64,000 nucleotides of DNA from the NCBI GenBank assembly GCA_041688015.1, contig JBDNIY010000001.1, positions 682,001 to 746,000 of the forward strand, given 5' to 3'. The translations under genes and the position numbers were made by a program. This DNA is from Parvibaculum sp041688015 (GTDB lineage Bacteria > Pseudomonadota > Alphaproteobacteria > Parvibaculales > Parvibaculaceae). Each line of letters begins with the position of its first letter. The first letter of the stretch is position 1. Under the pieces are notes generated by a model. It was not told where the DNA came from, made no database searches, and was given only the letters and a program-made list of their open reading frames with translations. Shown here in pieces: positions 33,259 through 42,060 of this stretch.

Positions 33259-34013
33259 TCCACCCAACTGAGAATACGGTTCCAGCGAATGGCGGACGGC
33301 CAACGCCAGACCTGCCAGAAATGGGCGCTGCCATCGGTCGAGAAGAAAATTACTTCCGCCTTGCCGACAAGGTTTTCAAACGGCACATAGCCAACAACGC
33401 TTTGAACACGGCTATCATTGGAATTGTCGCGGTTGTCGCCCATGAAAAAATAATGCCCCGGAGGCACCACATAGACGCCCGTATTATCCGTGACGCTTTC
33501 ATCGATCAGATCAAGCGTCTTATAGGACATGCCATCGGGCAAGGTTTCACGATATTGCGGAATACGCTGAACATTACCAAAGTCATCGCGACGCACGAAA
33601 TCTTCGACACGAACCCGCGGGACGGCCGTGCCGTTAAGATAGAGCACGCCATGCTTCATCTGGATATTGTCACCCGGCAGCCCGATCAAGCGTTTGATGA
33701 AATCGGTACGATTGTCCGTCGGCACTTTGAACACTACCACATCGCCGCGATGGGGTTGGCGTGCAAAAACCCGCCCATCAAAAATGGGCGGACTGAAGGG
33801 CAGCGAATGTTTTGAATAGCCGTAGCTGTATTTGGCCACGAACAAATAATCGCCGATCAACAGTGTCGGGATCATGGAGCCGGATGGAATATTGAAAGGC
33901 TGAAAGAAAAAAGCTCGAATAACCAGAGCAATCAGCAATGCGTAGCCAACAGTCCGGACGTTCTCGGCAAAGGCGCTATGACGCACATTGTTCAATTTTT
34001 CAGACATCGACAT
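33255..34013 (-). CDS. lepB: Signal peptidase I
   Basis: Membrane serine protease removing signal peptides. The 252 residues have one N-terminal membrane helix (VGYALLIALVIRAFFF), then the catalytic Ser46 in NIPSGSMIPTLLIGD and the general-base Lys107 in DFIKRLIGLPGD, and the late VPPGHYFFMGDNRDNSNDSR motif. ATG 34011-34013 or the second ATG 34005-34007 could be used. Sits between acpS and rnc. Confidence 0.95.
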   Translation of the reverse strand: MSMSEKLNNVRHSAFAENVRTVGYALLIALVIRAFFFQPFNIPSGSMIPTLLIGDYLFVAKYSYGYSKHSLPFSPPIFDGRVFARQPHRGDVVVFKVPTDNRTDFIKRLIGLPGDNIQMKHGVLYLNGTAVPRVRVEDFVRRDDFGNVQRIPQYRETLPDGMSYKTLDLIDESVTDNTGVYVVPPGHYFFMGDNRDNSNDSRVQSVVGYVPFENLVGKAEVIFFSTDGSAHFWQVWRWPSAIRWNRILSWVE

Positions 34014-34139
34014 CTTTAATCCAAAGCTCCAAACCCAGATTTGTCTCCAGGGGGCACAAAATTTAATATCTCAGACCATACCATAATGAATATCCGCGTC
34101 TCCCAATGGCATGCTGTGGGGGCGAGGTCAAACGCGGTT

Positions 34140-34550
34140 CTATTGATTGATAGAAGCCGGTTCCGCCGAAATTATGACGAAAGCCTGAGCAAGAGGGCCG
34201 TCATCCGTGATTGTTAGATGAATAATTGGCTTCAAATTCGCAGGAACGAGCGATTTGAGCCGCTCAAGGGCCCCACCGGTCAACTCCATGGTCGGTTGGC
34301 CACCCCGCAGGTTCACCACCCCCATGTCACGCCAATAGACGCCCCGCGAGATGCCGGTTCCTAAAGCCTTAGCACAGGCCTCCTTGGCCGCAAATCGCTT
34401 GGCGTAAGACGCGGCCCTATTGCGCCGCTTGTCCGACTTCACTTGCTCAATTTCAGTAAAAATTCGATCCGTAAATCGAGAACCAAACCGCGCCAAAGAT
34501 TTTTCGACACGCCGAATATCAATGAGATCATTGCCGATGCCGATAATCAT
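34140..34550 (-). CDS. acpS: Holo-[acyl-carrier-protein] synthase
   Basis: Attaches 4'-phosphopantetheine from CoA to apo-ACP. The 136 residues begin MIIGIGNDLIDIRRVE with the Mg-binding Asp8 and contain the second acidic motif in KRFAAKEACAKALGTGI. Normal length. ATG 34548-34550 overlaps the pdxJ stop by four bases. A 126-base gap without obvious signals separates it from lepB downstream. Confidence 0.94.
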   Translation of the reverse strand: MIIGIGNDLIDIRRVEKSLARFGSRFTDRIFTEIEQVKSDKRRNRAASYAKRFAAKEACAKALGTGISRGVYWRDMGVVNLRGGQPTMELTGGALERLKSLVPANLKPIIHLTITDDGPLAQAFVIISAEPASINQ

Positions 34551-35329
34551 GCCCGCGCCTCATGCCCCAAGCTGTCTTTACGGGCCTGATCCATCAACGT
34601 CCGCATCTGCAGGAGCGTCGGCGTCAAACCTTCAAAGATCGCTTCGCCGATGAGAAAGTGGCCGATATTGAGTTCGCGTATTCCGGCCAGCGCGGCCACC
34701 GGGGCCACATTGCCAAATGTCAAACCGTGGCCCGCATGCACTTCAAGTCCCAACGCAGATCCATCGCGGGCCCCGACGACAAGCCGCTCAAGCTCTGCAT
34801 CATAAAGCAAACTGTCTGCGGCATCAGCAGCATGCGCATAGGCGCCGGTATGAAGCTCAATGACTGGCGCGCCCAGCGATTTGGCAGCCTCGATTTGATG
34901 ATGTTCGGCATTGATGAAAAGCGACACACGGATGCCCGCGTCGCTGAGCCGCGACACAAAGGGCTTTAGGTGATTGTGCTGCCCAGCAGCATCCAATCCA
35001 CCTTCTGTTGTCACCTCCTCACGGCGTTCAGGCACGATGCAGACCGCATGTGGTTTGTGGCGCAGCGCAATGGCCAGCATTTCTTCGGTCGCCGCCATTT
35101 CCAAATTAAGCGGCAGCTGAATGTCACCCATCAACCGCTCGATATCACGGTCGCGGATATGTCGACGGTCTTCGCGCAGGTGCGCTGTGATGCCATCGGC
35201 ACCAGCAGCAGCAGCCATCGCAGCCGCGCGAACCGGATCAGGATGATCGCCACCACGCGCGTTGCGAATGGTCGCCACATGATCAATATTGACGCCGAGG
35301 CGTAGCGGTAGCACTTGATGTTTCGTCAT
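34547..35329 (-). CDS. pdxJ: Pyridoxine 5'-phosphate synthase
   Basis: Condenses 1-deoxy-xylulose 5-phosphate with aminoacetone phosphate in vitamin B6 synthesis. The 260 residues form a TIM barrel with LGVNIDHVATIRNARGG near the start, ITAHLREDRRHI, CIVPERREEVTTEGGLD, and the C-terminal LTFGNVAPVAAL and IGHFLIGEAIFEGL. Overlaps both neighbours by four bases (acpS downstream, the DUF2062 gene upstream), indicating tight coupling. Confidence 0.95.
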   Translation of the reverse strand: MTKHQVLPLRLGVNIDHVATIRNARGGDHPDPVRAAAMAAAAGADGITAHLREDRRHIRDRDIERLMGDIQLPLNLEMAATEEMLAIALRHKPHAVCIVPERREEVTTEGGLDAAGQHNHLKPFVSRLSDAGIRVSLFINAEHHQIEAAKSLGAPVIELHTGAYAHAADAADSLLYDAELERLVVGARDGSALGLEVHAGHGLTFGNVAPVAALAGIRELNIGHFLIGEAIFEGLTPTLLQMRTLMDQARKDSLGHEARA

Positions 35330-35898
35330 CCTTGATCCTCCTCGCGCATATCCTTGTTACGCCCGGCGACCCGCGCTTCTAGATTTTCCCGACGGCGCAA
35401 CTGATAGGCTGTCACTGTACTCTTGATCAGGAAATAGGAGACCAACGCACAGAGCAATCCCAAAGGCACAGACCCGATCGACATCGGTACCAGCACCGGC
35501 AAGATCACATCAAATGCCTTAGAACTCATCAAGGTACCGACTAGATCAATATGAGAATTGGTGTTTGTCGCCAATATCCAGTTGCCGAGATCATAAGTTG
35601 CCCACCAGATCGCCGGATAGGTCACCGGGTTGCCCACCAGCGTTCCGAAGACCGCCGCCACCAGATTACCGCGAAACACCCAAGCGATCAGCATGGCGAC
35701 AGCAATATGGAACCCAAGAAACGGCGTGAACGACATGAAGGCACCCGCCGCGATGCCAACCGCAATCGTGTGTGGCGTTCCGCTGAGCCGCCAAATGCGG
35801 CGCCAGACATAAATCGTCGCGCGCCGCCAACCGATGCTTGGCCAAAACGCTTCGCGCAACTTGCGCAATGGGTTGAGTGCGACCCTACGTTGAAACAC
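35326..35898 (-). CDS. DUF2062 domain-containing membrane protein
   Basis: Small inner-membrane protein of unknown role, 190 residues from GTG 35896-35898 with AGGAAGGA upstream. The domain begins SGTPHTIAVGIAAGAFMSFTPFLGFHIAVAMLIAWV and continues with GTLVGNPVTYPAIWWATYDLG, the family's characteristic GNP segment; a second hydrophobic stretch lies near residues 120-160. The charged C-terminus is cytoplasmic. The frame is open further upstream into pyrE without family resemblance. Lies between pyrE and pdxJ, a common alphaproteobacterial arrangement. Confidence 0.88.
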   Translation of the reverse strand: MFQRRVALNPLRKLREAFWPSIGWRRATIYVWRRIWRLSGTPHTIAVGIAAGAFMSFTPFLGFHIAVAMLIAWVFRGNLVAAVFGTLVGNPVTYPAIWWATYDLGNWILATNTNSHIDLVGTLMSSKAFDVILPVLVPMSIGSVPLGLLCALVSYFLIKSTVTAYQLRRRENLEARVAGRNKDMREEDQG

Positions 35899-35920
35899 GA
35901 AAGGTCCTTCCTCTCGACAC

Positions 35921-36508
35921 TTAGGCCAAACCTCGGCTGCCGGGCTTGGTCGCCGGCATTGCCGCAAGCTCAGGCGGAAGTTTGTCGGCCGGGTAGGCCG
36001 GGATATCAACTTGCACCAGCGAAATCAGTTTGACCCCAACTTTGGCTCTGCCGCCCGATCGATCAATCAGACAGGCCGCCGCTACAACGCGCGCGCCGGT
36101 TGCCCGGATCGTCGCAATACATTCGCGCGAAGACACACCCGTTGTCACAATGTCTTCAACCATCACGACGCGCATGCCTTTGGCCAAATGAAACCCGCGC
36201 CGCAAAACAAATTCACCGTTCTCGCGTTCGACATACATCGCTGGCAAACCCAGATGGCGTGCCGTTTCATAACCCGGAATGATCCCACCGACGGCAGGCG
36301 AGACAATCGCGTCCACCTTGCTCATGTCGATTTCGTCGGCCACCTTCGCGGCCAGCGCCTTGCAGAGCTTGGCTGTGCGCTTAGGGTGCTGGAAGACGAG
36401 CGCCTTCTGCAGAAACATAGGGCTATGAAGGCCAGATGACAGGATGAAGTGACCATTGAGAAGCGCTCCGGCTTTCTCAAACTCCTTCAAGACTTTCTCT
36501 TGTTTCAT
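35921..36508 (-). CDS. pyrE: Orotate phosphoribosyltransferase
   Basis: Makes orotidine 5'-monophosphate from orotate and PRPP. The 195 residues carry the PRPP-binding loop VVMVEDIVTTGVSSRECIATI near 111-131 and the preceding VSPAVGGIIPGYETARHLG. The basic loop YVERENGEFVLRRGFHLAKG contains the catalytic lysine. Normal length for this subfamily. It lies downstream of rel with an 87-base gap. Confidence 0.94.
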   Translation of the reverse strand: MKQEKVLKEFEKAGALLNGHFILSSGLHSPMFLQKALVFQHPKRTAKLCKALAAKVADEIDMSKVDAIVSPAVGGIIPGYETARHLGLPAMYVERENGEFVLRRGFHLAKGMRVVMVEDIVTTGVSSRECIATIRATGARVVAAACLIDRSGGRAKVGVKLISLVQVDIPAYPADKLPPELAAMPATKPGSRGLA

Positions 36509-36595
36509 CTCATCCTCATTGGCATTTCTAGAGCCCGCGCTTTTCGCATATCGGCTTATCAGATTCTCGGCATATCCACACCTGACATGCTGATT

Positions 36596-38746
36596 TTATC
36601 GACGCGGCCGCACCACTTGCGCCACAACAGACACCCCATTCAGCGCCGACATGATACCCGTCAAATGTTTGAAATCACGCACCTCAAGATCAAGCTGCAT
36701 GTCAAAGAAATCAGCGTCGCGCTGGGTCATGGCGAGGTTGGTAATATTGCTGCCATAGTCGGCCACCAACGACGCGATATGGCCGAGCGAGCCTACCTCG
36801 TTGCGCGCTGTCACGTTGAGCCTTGCTGGGAAAAGCTGCGGATGGTCGGGGTCAATGTCCCAAGCCACATCGAGCCAGCGTGTCGTCTCCCCGTCAAACT
36901 CCTCAAGCGCAGGCGCATCGATTGGGTAAATTACAACGCCTTCACCCGGCGTGATAATGCCCACGATGCGCTCACCGGGCAGCGGAAAATTGTTAGCTGC
37001 CATGCGGATGGCAAGCCCCTGCCCCGCGCCCGTGATACGCACAACAACACCATGGTCATCATGGATCGTATTCTTCAACGATTTGCGACGACCACCCTTT
37101 TTGGTCGGTAGTTCAGGAAAGACGATCTCAAGCACTTGCTGACCGGAAATTGTGCCGTCGCCGACGGAGGCTAACAACTCATTGAGATCATCTTTATGCA
37201 GCGCCCGCAGCGCGCGCTGAAGAACAACGTCTGTCGCCTCACGGCCGGCGGCCTCAAACACGCCCTTCAAAATCTGCCGCCCAAGGCGGCCGAATTCGGC
37301 TTCCTTGGCCGCACGAATAGACCGGCGAATAGCAGACCGTGCTTTGCCGGTCGCCACGAATGCTTCCCAGGCCGGTGACGGACGTTGCGCCTGCGAACGA
37401 ATAATTTCGACTTCATCGCCGTTGATCAGAACCGAGCGTAATGGCATATGACGCCCGTTAATTTTCGCACCGACGCAACTATCGCCGACCTCCGTATGCA
37501 CGGCATAAGCAAAGTCGATCGGGGTCGCGCCACGCGGCAAGGTAATCAACATGCCCTTGGGCGTAAAACAGAACACCTGATCAGAGAACATTTGCAACTT
37601 TGTATGTTCCAAAAATTCTTCTGGCGATCCGCCATGTTCCAGCATTTCAATGAGCTGACGCAGCCAGCTAAAGGTACCGGCAAATTCCTCTGACCCCTCA
37701 ACACCGCTCGCGCCTTCTTTGTAACGCCAATGAGCGGCAATACCCAATTCGGCCACTTCATGCATTTTATGGGTGCGCACCTGAACTTCGACGCGCTTGC
37801 GGTGCGGCCCGATCATGGTCGTATGGATCGAGCGATAGCCATTATTTTTCGGGGTCGAAATGTAGTCCTTGAAGCGTCCAGGCACCATCGGCCAGTTCTG
37901 GTGTAAAATGCCAACCGCGCGATAGCAATCATCGACCTCGTCAACCATCACCCGGAAGCCGAAGATATCGGATAATTGCTCCAGTGAAATGGAACGACGC
38001 TCCATCTTGCGCCACACCGAATAGGGCCGCTTCTGCCGCCCGTCCACTTCGCAAGCAATGCCCGCCTCGGCGAGCTTGGCGCGTAGCTCCTCCGCAATGC
38101 TCTCAACGATGTCGCCACTCTCGGAGTTGAATTCATTGAGCCGCTTAACCAATGTTTCACGCGCTTCGCAATTCAACTCCCCGAAGGCAAGGTCTTCTAG
38201 TTCTTCGCGGATTTCTTGAATGCCCATGCGACCGGCGAGCGGCGCATAAATATCCATCGTCTCCTGCGCGATGCGCTGGCGCTTTTCCGGTGATTTGATG
38301 AAATGCAGCGTGCGCATATTGTGCAGACGATCGGCCAGTTTGACTAGAAGAACGCGTATATCGTTCGACATGGCGAGCAGAAATTTGCGGAAATTTTCTG
38401 CCTGCTTAGACCGTTCAGATGTTAATTCTATCCGCGTCAATTTGGTCACGCCGTCAACCAAATTGGCGATCTCAAAACCGAACAGGTCGGCAAGTTCGCC
38501 TACCGTCGCATTTGTATCCTCAATGGTGTCATGCAAGATGGCGGTGACGATGGTTGCCGTATCGAGTTTCAGGTCGGTTAAAATACCGGCCACCTCAATC
38601 GGGTGCGAAAAATATGGGTCGCCGCTCGCACGTTTTTGGCTGCCATGCATTTTCATCGCATAGACATAAGCACGGTTGATCAAGGCCTCATCCGTATCCG
38701 GATCATAGCTCAGAACGCGATCAACCAGCTCATATTGCCGCAACAT
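36596..38746 (-). CDS. rel: Bifunctional (p)ppGpp synthetase/hydrolase (Rel/SpoT type)
   Basis: Makes and degrades the stringent-response alarmone. The 716 residues have the order HD hydrolase (His72-Asp73 in LHDTIEDT), synthetase (about 230-350, with YRSIHTTMIGPHRKRVEVQVRT), TGS (about 385-445, FCFTPKGMLITLPRGATPIDFAYAVH), a conserved middle, and a C-terminal ACT domain (about 640-716). Both catalytic centres look complete, so it is probably the only long RSH protein, as is usual in alphaproteobacteria. Located downstream of rpoZ and its terminator. Confidence 0.95.
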   Translation of the reverse strand: MLRQYELVDRVLSYDPDTDEALINRAYVYAMKMHGSQKRASGDPYFSHPIEVAGILTDLKLDTATIVTAILHDTIEDTNATVGELADLFGFEIANLVDGVTKLTRIELTSERSKQAENFRKFLLAMSNDIRVLLVKLADRLHNMRTLHFIKSPEKRQRIAQETMDIYAPLAGRMGIQEIREELEDLAFGELNCEARETLVKRLNEFNSESGDIVESIAEELRAKLAEAGIACEVDGRQKRPYSVWRKMERRSISLEQLSDIFGFRVMVDEVDDCYRAVGILHQNWPMVPGRFKDYISTPKNNGYRSIHTTMIGPHRKRVEVQVRTHKMHEVAELGIAAHWRYKEGASGVEGSEEFAGTFSWLRQLIEMLEHGGSPEEFLEHTKLQMFSDQVFCFTPKGMLITLPRGATPIDFAYAVHTEVGDSCVGAKINGRHMPLRSVLINGDEVEIIRSQAQRPSPAWEAFVATGKARSAIRRSIRAAKEAEFGRLGRQILKGVFEAAGREATDVVLQRALRALHKDDLNELLASVGDGTISGQQVLEIVFPELPTKKGGRRKSLKNTIHDDHGVVVRITGAGQGLAIRMAANNFPLPGERIVGIITPGEGVVIYPIDAPALEEFDGETTRWLDVAWDIDPDHPQLFPARLNVTARNEVGSLGHIASLVADYGSNITNLAMTQRDADFFDMQLDLEVRDFKHLTGIMSALNGVSVVAQVVRPRR

Positions 38747-38798
38747 GCGTTCGCAACTCCACTAAAAGACGGTACAAAAATATTACGCTACCCTAGCC

Positions 38799-38841
38799 GA
38801 AAAACAAAAGCGCCGCCCAACCTTGCGGCGGGGGCGGCGCT
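38799..38841 (-). terminator. Rho-independent terminator after rpoZ
   Basis: On the minus strand a 9-base GC stem (AGCGCCGCC at 38841-38833 pairing with GGCGGCGCT at 38817-38809) is followed by TTTTGTTTTT. It lies about 50 bases after the rpoZ stop and 50 bases before the rel start, so it should separate the two transcripts at least in part. Confidence 0.85.
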
Positions 38842-38889
38842 CAAAATTCGATAGCCCTTCAGGAGTGACAGGATCGCGCCTCCCTTCGC

Positions 38890-39312
38890 TCAGTCTTCTC
38901 CATCCATATCATCCGCGTCGGCCGACTTCTGCTGCGGCGAGTCGATCTGGGTCTGAATAGCGCGAAGCAGTTCTTCTTCGCTCATACGGTCACTGGAACC
39001 AGCAGCAGCGCCAAACGTGTCCGGCACTTCGGCGCTTTCACCAGACGTCAGCAGCGCAACCGCTTCTGTCTCGGTTTCCTCGGTTTCGATCCGCTTCTGC
39101 ATGCTGCCGATCAGATCTTCGCGCAAATCAATCGGCACAATGGTGCGCTCTGCGATTTCGCGCAGCGCCACAACCGGGTTCTTGTCATTGTCGCGTTCGA
39201 TCGTTAGTTCCGCACCAGCCGACATGGCACGCGCACGGTGCGCGGAGAGCAAAACCAGCTCAAAGCGGTTTGGCACCTTGTCGACACAATCTTCAACGGT
39301 AACGCGCGCCAT
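38890..39312 (-). CDS. rpoZ: RNA polymerase omega subunit
   Basis: Small RNA polymerase subunit that aids assembly. The first ~70 residues are the family core: MARVTVEDCVDKVPNRFELV, LLSAHRARAMSAGAEL, NDKNPVVALREIAE. The 140-residue protein has the long acidic C-terminal extension usual in alphaproteobacteria, ending DADDMDGED. Own terminator downstream. Confidence 0.95.
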   Translation of the reverse strand: MARVTVEDCVDKVPNRFELVLLSAHRARAMSAGAELTIERDNDKNPVVALREIAERTIVPIDLREDLIGSMQKRIETEETETEAVALLTSGESAEVPDTFGAAAGSSDRMSEEELLRAIQTQIDSPQQKSADADDMDGED

Positions 39313-39418
39313 AAATTAGACTCCGGGGTGAAATGGAATTAGGGCGTATGTAGGGTCTGGAACAAAATAAGGCAAGCAGAAACAGGGATTTAGACATGAA
39401 ATTCGGCGCTTTTCCGCC

Positions 39419-39958
39419 TCAAATCTGGTGAATAGTTGCCAGAGCCTCCGCTCCTTCAACCGCCGTGAGAGCCCTCAAAAGCTCAGATATGCCCTCACCC
39501 GAGACAGGATGACACCAATGAGGGGCTACTTCTGCCAGCGGAATCAGCACAAATCCGCGATACGGCACGCCGGGATGGGGCAAAGCGAGCGGCAGAGGTC
39601 CGATTCCAGCCTCCAGCCCCCGAGGACCAACATCCGTGACGATTTGCCCCTCATAGTCCAACAGGTCCAGATCAAGGGTGCGAGGTGCCCAACGCAAGCG
39701 TCGGACCCGCCCAAACTGTGCTTCGATATGATGCAATGCACCGAGCAACTCTCTGGCAGGCATGGTTGATTCGACCACCGCCACCGCATTGACGTAAGGC
39801 GGCTGAACATCACGCGCCATGGCCGGCGTCTGGTAAAACGACGAACAACGCACCACCTTAATGCCAAGGCTTGGCATGAGCTGAAGAGCTGCATTCAGCG
39901 TTGAAAGAGGGCTGCCAAAGACCGTCGCTAAATTGGCGCCCAAGCCAATTAAAATCAT
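39419..39958 (-). CDS. folK: 2-amino-4-hydroxy-6-hydroxymethyldihydropteridine diphosphokinase
   Basis: Pyrophosphorylates the pterin precursor in folate synthesis. The 179 residues begin MILIGLGANL and carry SSFYQTPAM, NAVAVVEST, the FGRVRRLRWAPRTLDLDLLDYEG motif with the two Mg-binding Asp, and LPHPGVPYRGFVLIPLAEV. Normal length. Divergent from the NYN gene; 129 bases separate the starts. Confidence 0.95.
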   Translation of the reverse strand: MILIGLGANLATVFGSPLSTLNAALQLMPSLGIKVVRCSSFYQTPAMARDVQPPYVNAVAVVESTMPARELLGALHHIEAQFGRVRRLRWAPRTLDLDLLDYEGQIVTDVGPRGLEAGIGPLPLALPHPGVPYRGFVLIPLAEVAPHWCHPVSGEGISELLRALTAVEGAEALATIHQI

Positions 39959-40087
39959 CTCGCCCGCCCCATAATTGGCCCAACGCCCAGTTCCAAATCC
40001 TGCCCCACTTCTATAGCCTCCAAGGTCAAAAGACGACTGGAGACAATCCTGTCACCCATTTCATAAAATCAATTTCAGGTAAGCCGC

Positions 40088-40729
40088 ATGAATTTCTACC
40101 CTCAGGAACGGATCGCCCTCTTCATTGATGGTGCCAATCTCTATTCCGCCACGCGTGGCCTCAACTTCGACATAGACTATCGCCGATTGCTCGAGCATTT
40201 CAGATCCAAGGGCACATTGATCCGCGCTTTTTATTACACAGCCTTGCTCGAAGACCAAGACTACTCCCCCCTACGCCCACTAATCGATTGGCTCGATTAC
40301 AACGGCTATACCGTTGTCACAAAGCCAGCCAAGGAATTCACCGACGCCCAAGGACGCCGCCGTATCAAAGGGAACATGGATATTGAGCTGGCCATCGACG
40401 CGATGGAAATGGCCCCCAACATAGACCACCTCGTCCTATTTTCAGGCGATGGCGATTTTCGCCGCCTGGTGGATGCCATCCAACGGATGGGCAAACGCGT
40501 CACCGTCATTTCGACGACGCGCTCCCAGCCACCAATGATTGCCGATGAGCTGCGTCGTCAAGCCGATCAGTTCGTCGAACTTGAAACCATGCGAAGCGCC
40601 GTCGGCCGCAATCAATCAACAGCGCCTGCCCCGCAAACCGTCAAGCCGAACAAGAATAATGAATACGATGATGACGACGACGAATTCGAGTATGACGACG
40701 ACGAAGGCGACCTGCCTGCCAAGGTCTAA
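40088..40729 (+). CDS. NYN-domain (LabA-like) putative ribonuclease with acidic tail
   Basis: PIN-like nuclease fold, 213 residues. The NYN signature is ALFIDGANLY (Asp14) near the start, IKGNMDIELAIDAMEM in the middle with acidic residues, and LFSGDGDFRRLVDAIQRMGKRVTVIST, giving the expected metal-binding Asp set. The last ~30 residues are a run of Asp/Glu with Tyr and Phe (DDDDDEFEYDDDEGD), probably disordered. ATG 40088 follows AGGTAAGCC. It precedes the uracil-DNA glycosylase gene by 3 bases. RNA target unknown. Confidence 0.88.
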   Translation: MNFYPQERIALFIDGANLYSATRGLNFDIDYRRLLEHFRSKGTLIRAFYYTALLEDQDYSPLRPLIDWLDYNGYTVVTKPAKEFTDAQGRRRIKGNMDIELAIDAMEMAPNIDHLVLFSGDGDFRRLVDAIQRMGKRVTVISTTRSQPPMIADELRRQADQFVELETMRSAVGRNQSTAPAPQTVKPNKNNEYDDDDDEFEYDDDEGDLPAKV

Positions 40730-40732
40730 CGG

Positions 40733-41386
40733 ATGCCTATGATCCAAGCGAATGAAGCACCGCAAGACTGTCCGCTTTGCCCGCGCCTCGTCGCCTATCG
40801 AGACGCTAATGCGGTAGCGCATCCAGATTGGTTCAACGGAGCCGTGCCCTCCTTTGGCCCAGCGGATGCGCGCCTGCTCATTGTCGGCCTCGCGCCTGGC
40901 GTGCAAGGCGCAAACCGCACAGGCCGCCCGTTTACCGGCGACTACGCTGGCGACCTGCTTTACGCAACGCTCAACACATTCGGCTTTTCATCAGGCACAT
41001 TCGACGCCCGCGCCGATGACGGCCTCGCCCTCGAAGATTGCATGATCACAAATGCTGTGCGCTGCGTGCCGCCACAAAACAAGCCAACGACACTGGAGAT
41101 CAAGACCTGCCAACCGTTTTTAGTGAACCGGATAGCGGCATTGCCAAATCTTAAAGCCATACTGGCTCTTGGCCGCATCGCACATGACAGTGTTCTCAGC
41201 ACGTTCAGCTTACGCAAATCGCAATTCACTTTTGCGCACCAGGCGCAGCACGAACTCCGTGTTGGCCTTCGAATGTTCGATAGCTACCACTGCTCGCGTT
41301 ACAATACGAACACACGCCGACTGACACCGGAGATGTTTGAAGCTGTCTTTCGCGATATCAAAATCTATCTGAAAAAAGCCAAATAA
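40733..41386 (+). CDS. Uracil-DNA glycosylase, type 5 (UdgB-like), iron-sulfur containing
   Basis: Removes uracil and probably other deaminated bases from DNA. The 217 residues have an N-terminal Cys pair (CPLC, Cys13 and Cys16) and two later Cys (NAVRCVPP and KTCQPF) that make up the 4Fe-4S set. The active-site motif is GLAPGVQGANRTGRPFTGDYAG, where type 5 enzymes lack the polar Asp/Asn of other families, and the second motif is DSYHCSRYNTNTRRLT. Three bases after the NYN gene; convergent with the next gene. Confidence 0.9.
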   Translation: MPMIQANEAPQDCPLCPRLVAYRDANAVAHPDWFNGAVPSFGPADARLLIVGLAPGVQGANRTGRPFTGDYAGDLLYATLNTFGFSSGTFDARADDGLALEDCMITNAVRCVPPQNKPTTLEIKTCQPFLVNRIAALPNLKAILALGRIAHDSVLSTFSLRKSQFTFAHQAQHELRVGLRMFDSYHCSRYNTNTRRLTPEMFEAVFRDIKIYLKKAK

Positions 41387-41388
41387 AT

Positions 41389-42060
41389 TCAGCTATAACG
41401 CTGTTCTGTCCACGGATCGGCGTCGTTGTGATAGCCACGTTCTTCCCAAAAGCCGGGCTTGTCGACCGGGCTAAATTCGATCTGTCGGATCCACTTCGCG
41501 CTCTTCCAGAAATACCATTGCGGGACAATGACCCGCAATGGCCCGCCATGCTCGCGCGTCAAGCGCTCGCCTTCCCAGCTATGGGCGATGATCACATCTA
41601 ACGCGTTGAACGCATCGAATTTGATGTTGGTCGTATAACCGTCATAGGAATGAAAGATCACATGCCGCGCGTCGGCGGTCGGCTTCACCAGATCGATGAT
41701 CGCCTGCGCCGACACGCCATCCCAATGATTGTCGTGCCGGCTCCATGTCGTCACACAATGAATGTCGCTAACATAGCGGGTCTGCGGCAACCCCAAAAAA
41801 TCATCAAAGGTCAACGTTAGAGTGTTTTCAACTGCACCCTCGATGCGCAGTCGCCAATTGGCTAGTGACACATCAGGCTGCACACCAAGATCAAGCACTG
41901 GCCACTTTTCAACCAAATGCTGGCCCGGTGGCAATCTGTTTTCATGTGTGTGGTCAAGATGCCCCGTAAGGTGGCGATCTGACGCTGCTGTTTTTTCCTT
42001 CGAAGCAATAAGCTTGTCTTTGATCTTGCCAATCAAGTCCGGAATGCCTTCGTCGCTCAT
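41389..42060 (-). CDS. Sulfite oxidase-like molybdopterin oxidoreductase, cytosolic
   Basis: Molybdenum-cofactor protein of 223 residues with the sulfite-oxidase core fold: the molybdenum-ligating Cys is Cys102 in VSDIHCVTTWSRHDNHWDGV, and further cofactor-binding stretches are AHSWEGERLTREHGGPLRVIVPQWY and KSAKWIRQIEF. No Tat signal, no heme domain and no dimerisation domain, so it is a short cytoplasmic form related to YedY/MsrP. Substrate unknown. Overlaps the eamA gene's stop by four bases. Confidence 0.88.
   Translation of the reverse strand: MSDEGIPDLIGKIKDKLIASKEKTAASDRHLTGHLDHTHENRLPPGQHLVEKWPVLDLGVQPDVSLANWRLRIEGAVENTLTLTFDDFLGLPQTRYVSDIHCVTTWSRHDNHWDGVSAQAIIDLVKPTADARHVIFHSYDGYTTNIKFDAFNALDVIIAHSWEGERLTREHGGPLRVIVPQWYFWKSAKWIRQIEFSPVDKPGFWEERGYHNDADPWTEQRYS

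Noticed and set aside
36449..37111. Plus-strand frame of 220 residues over the end of rel
   Set aside because: Antisense to rel with no family signature.
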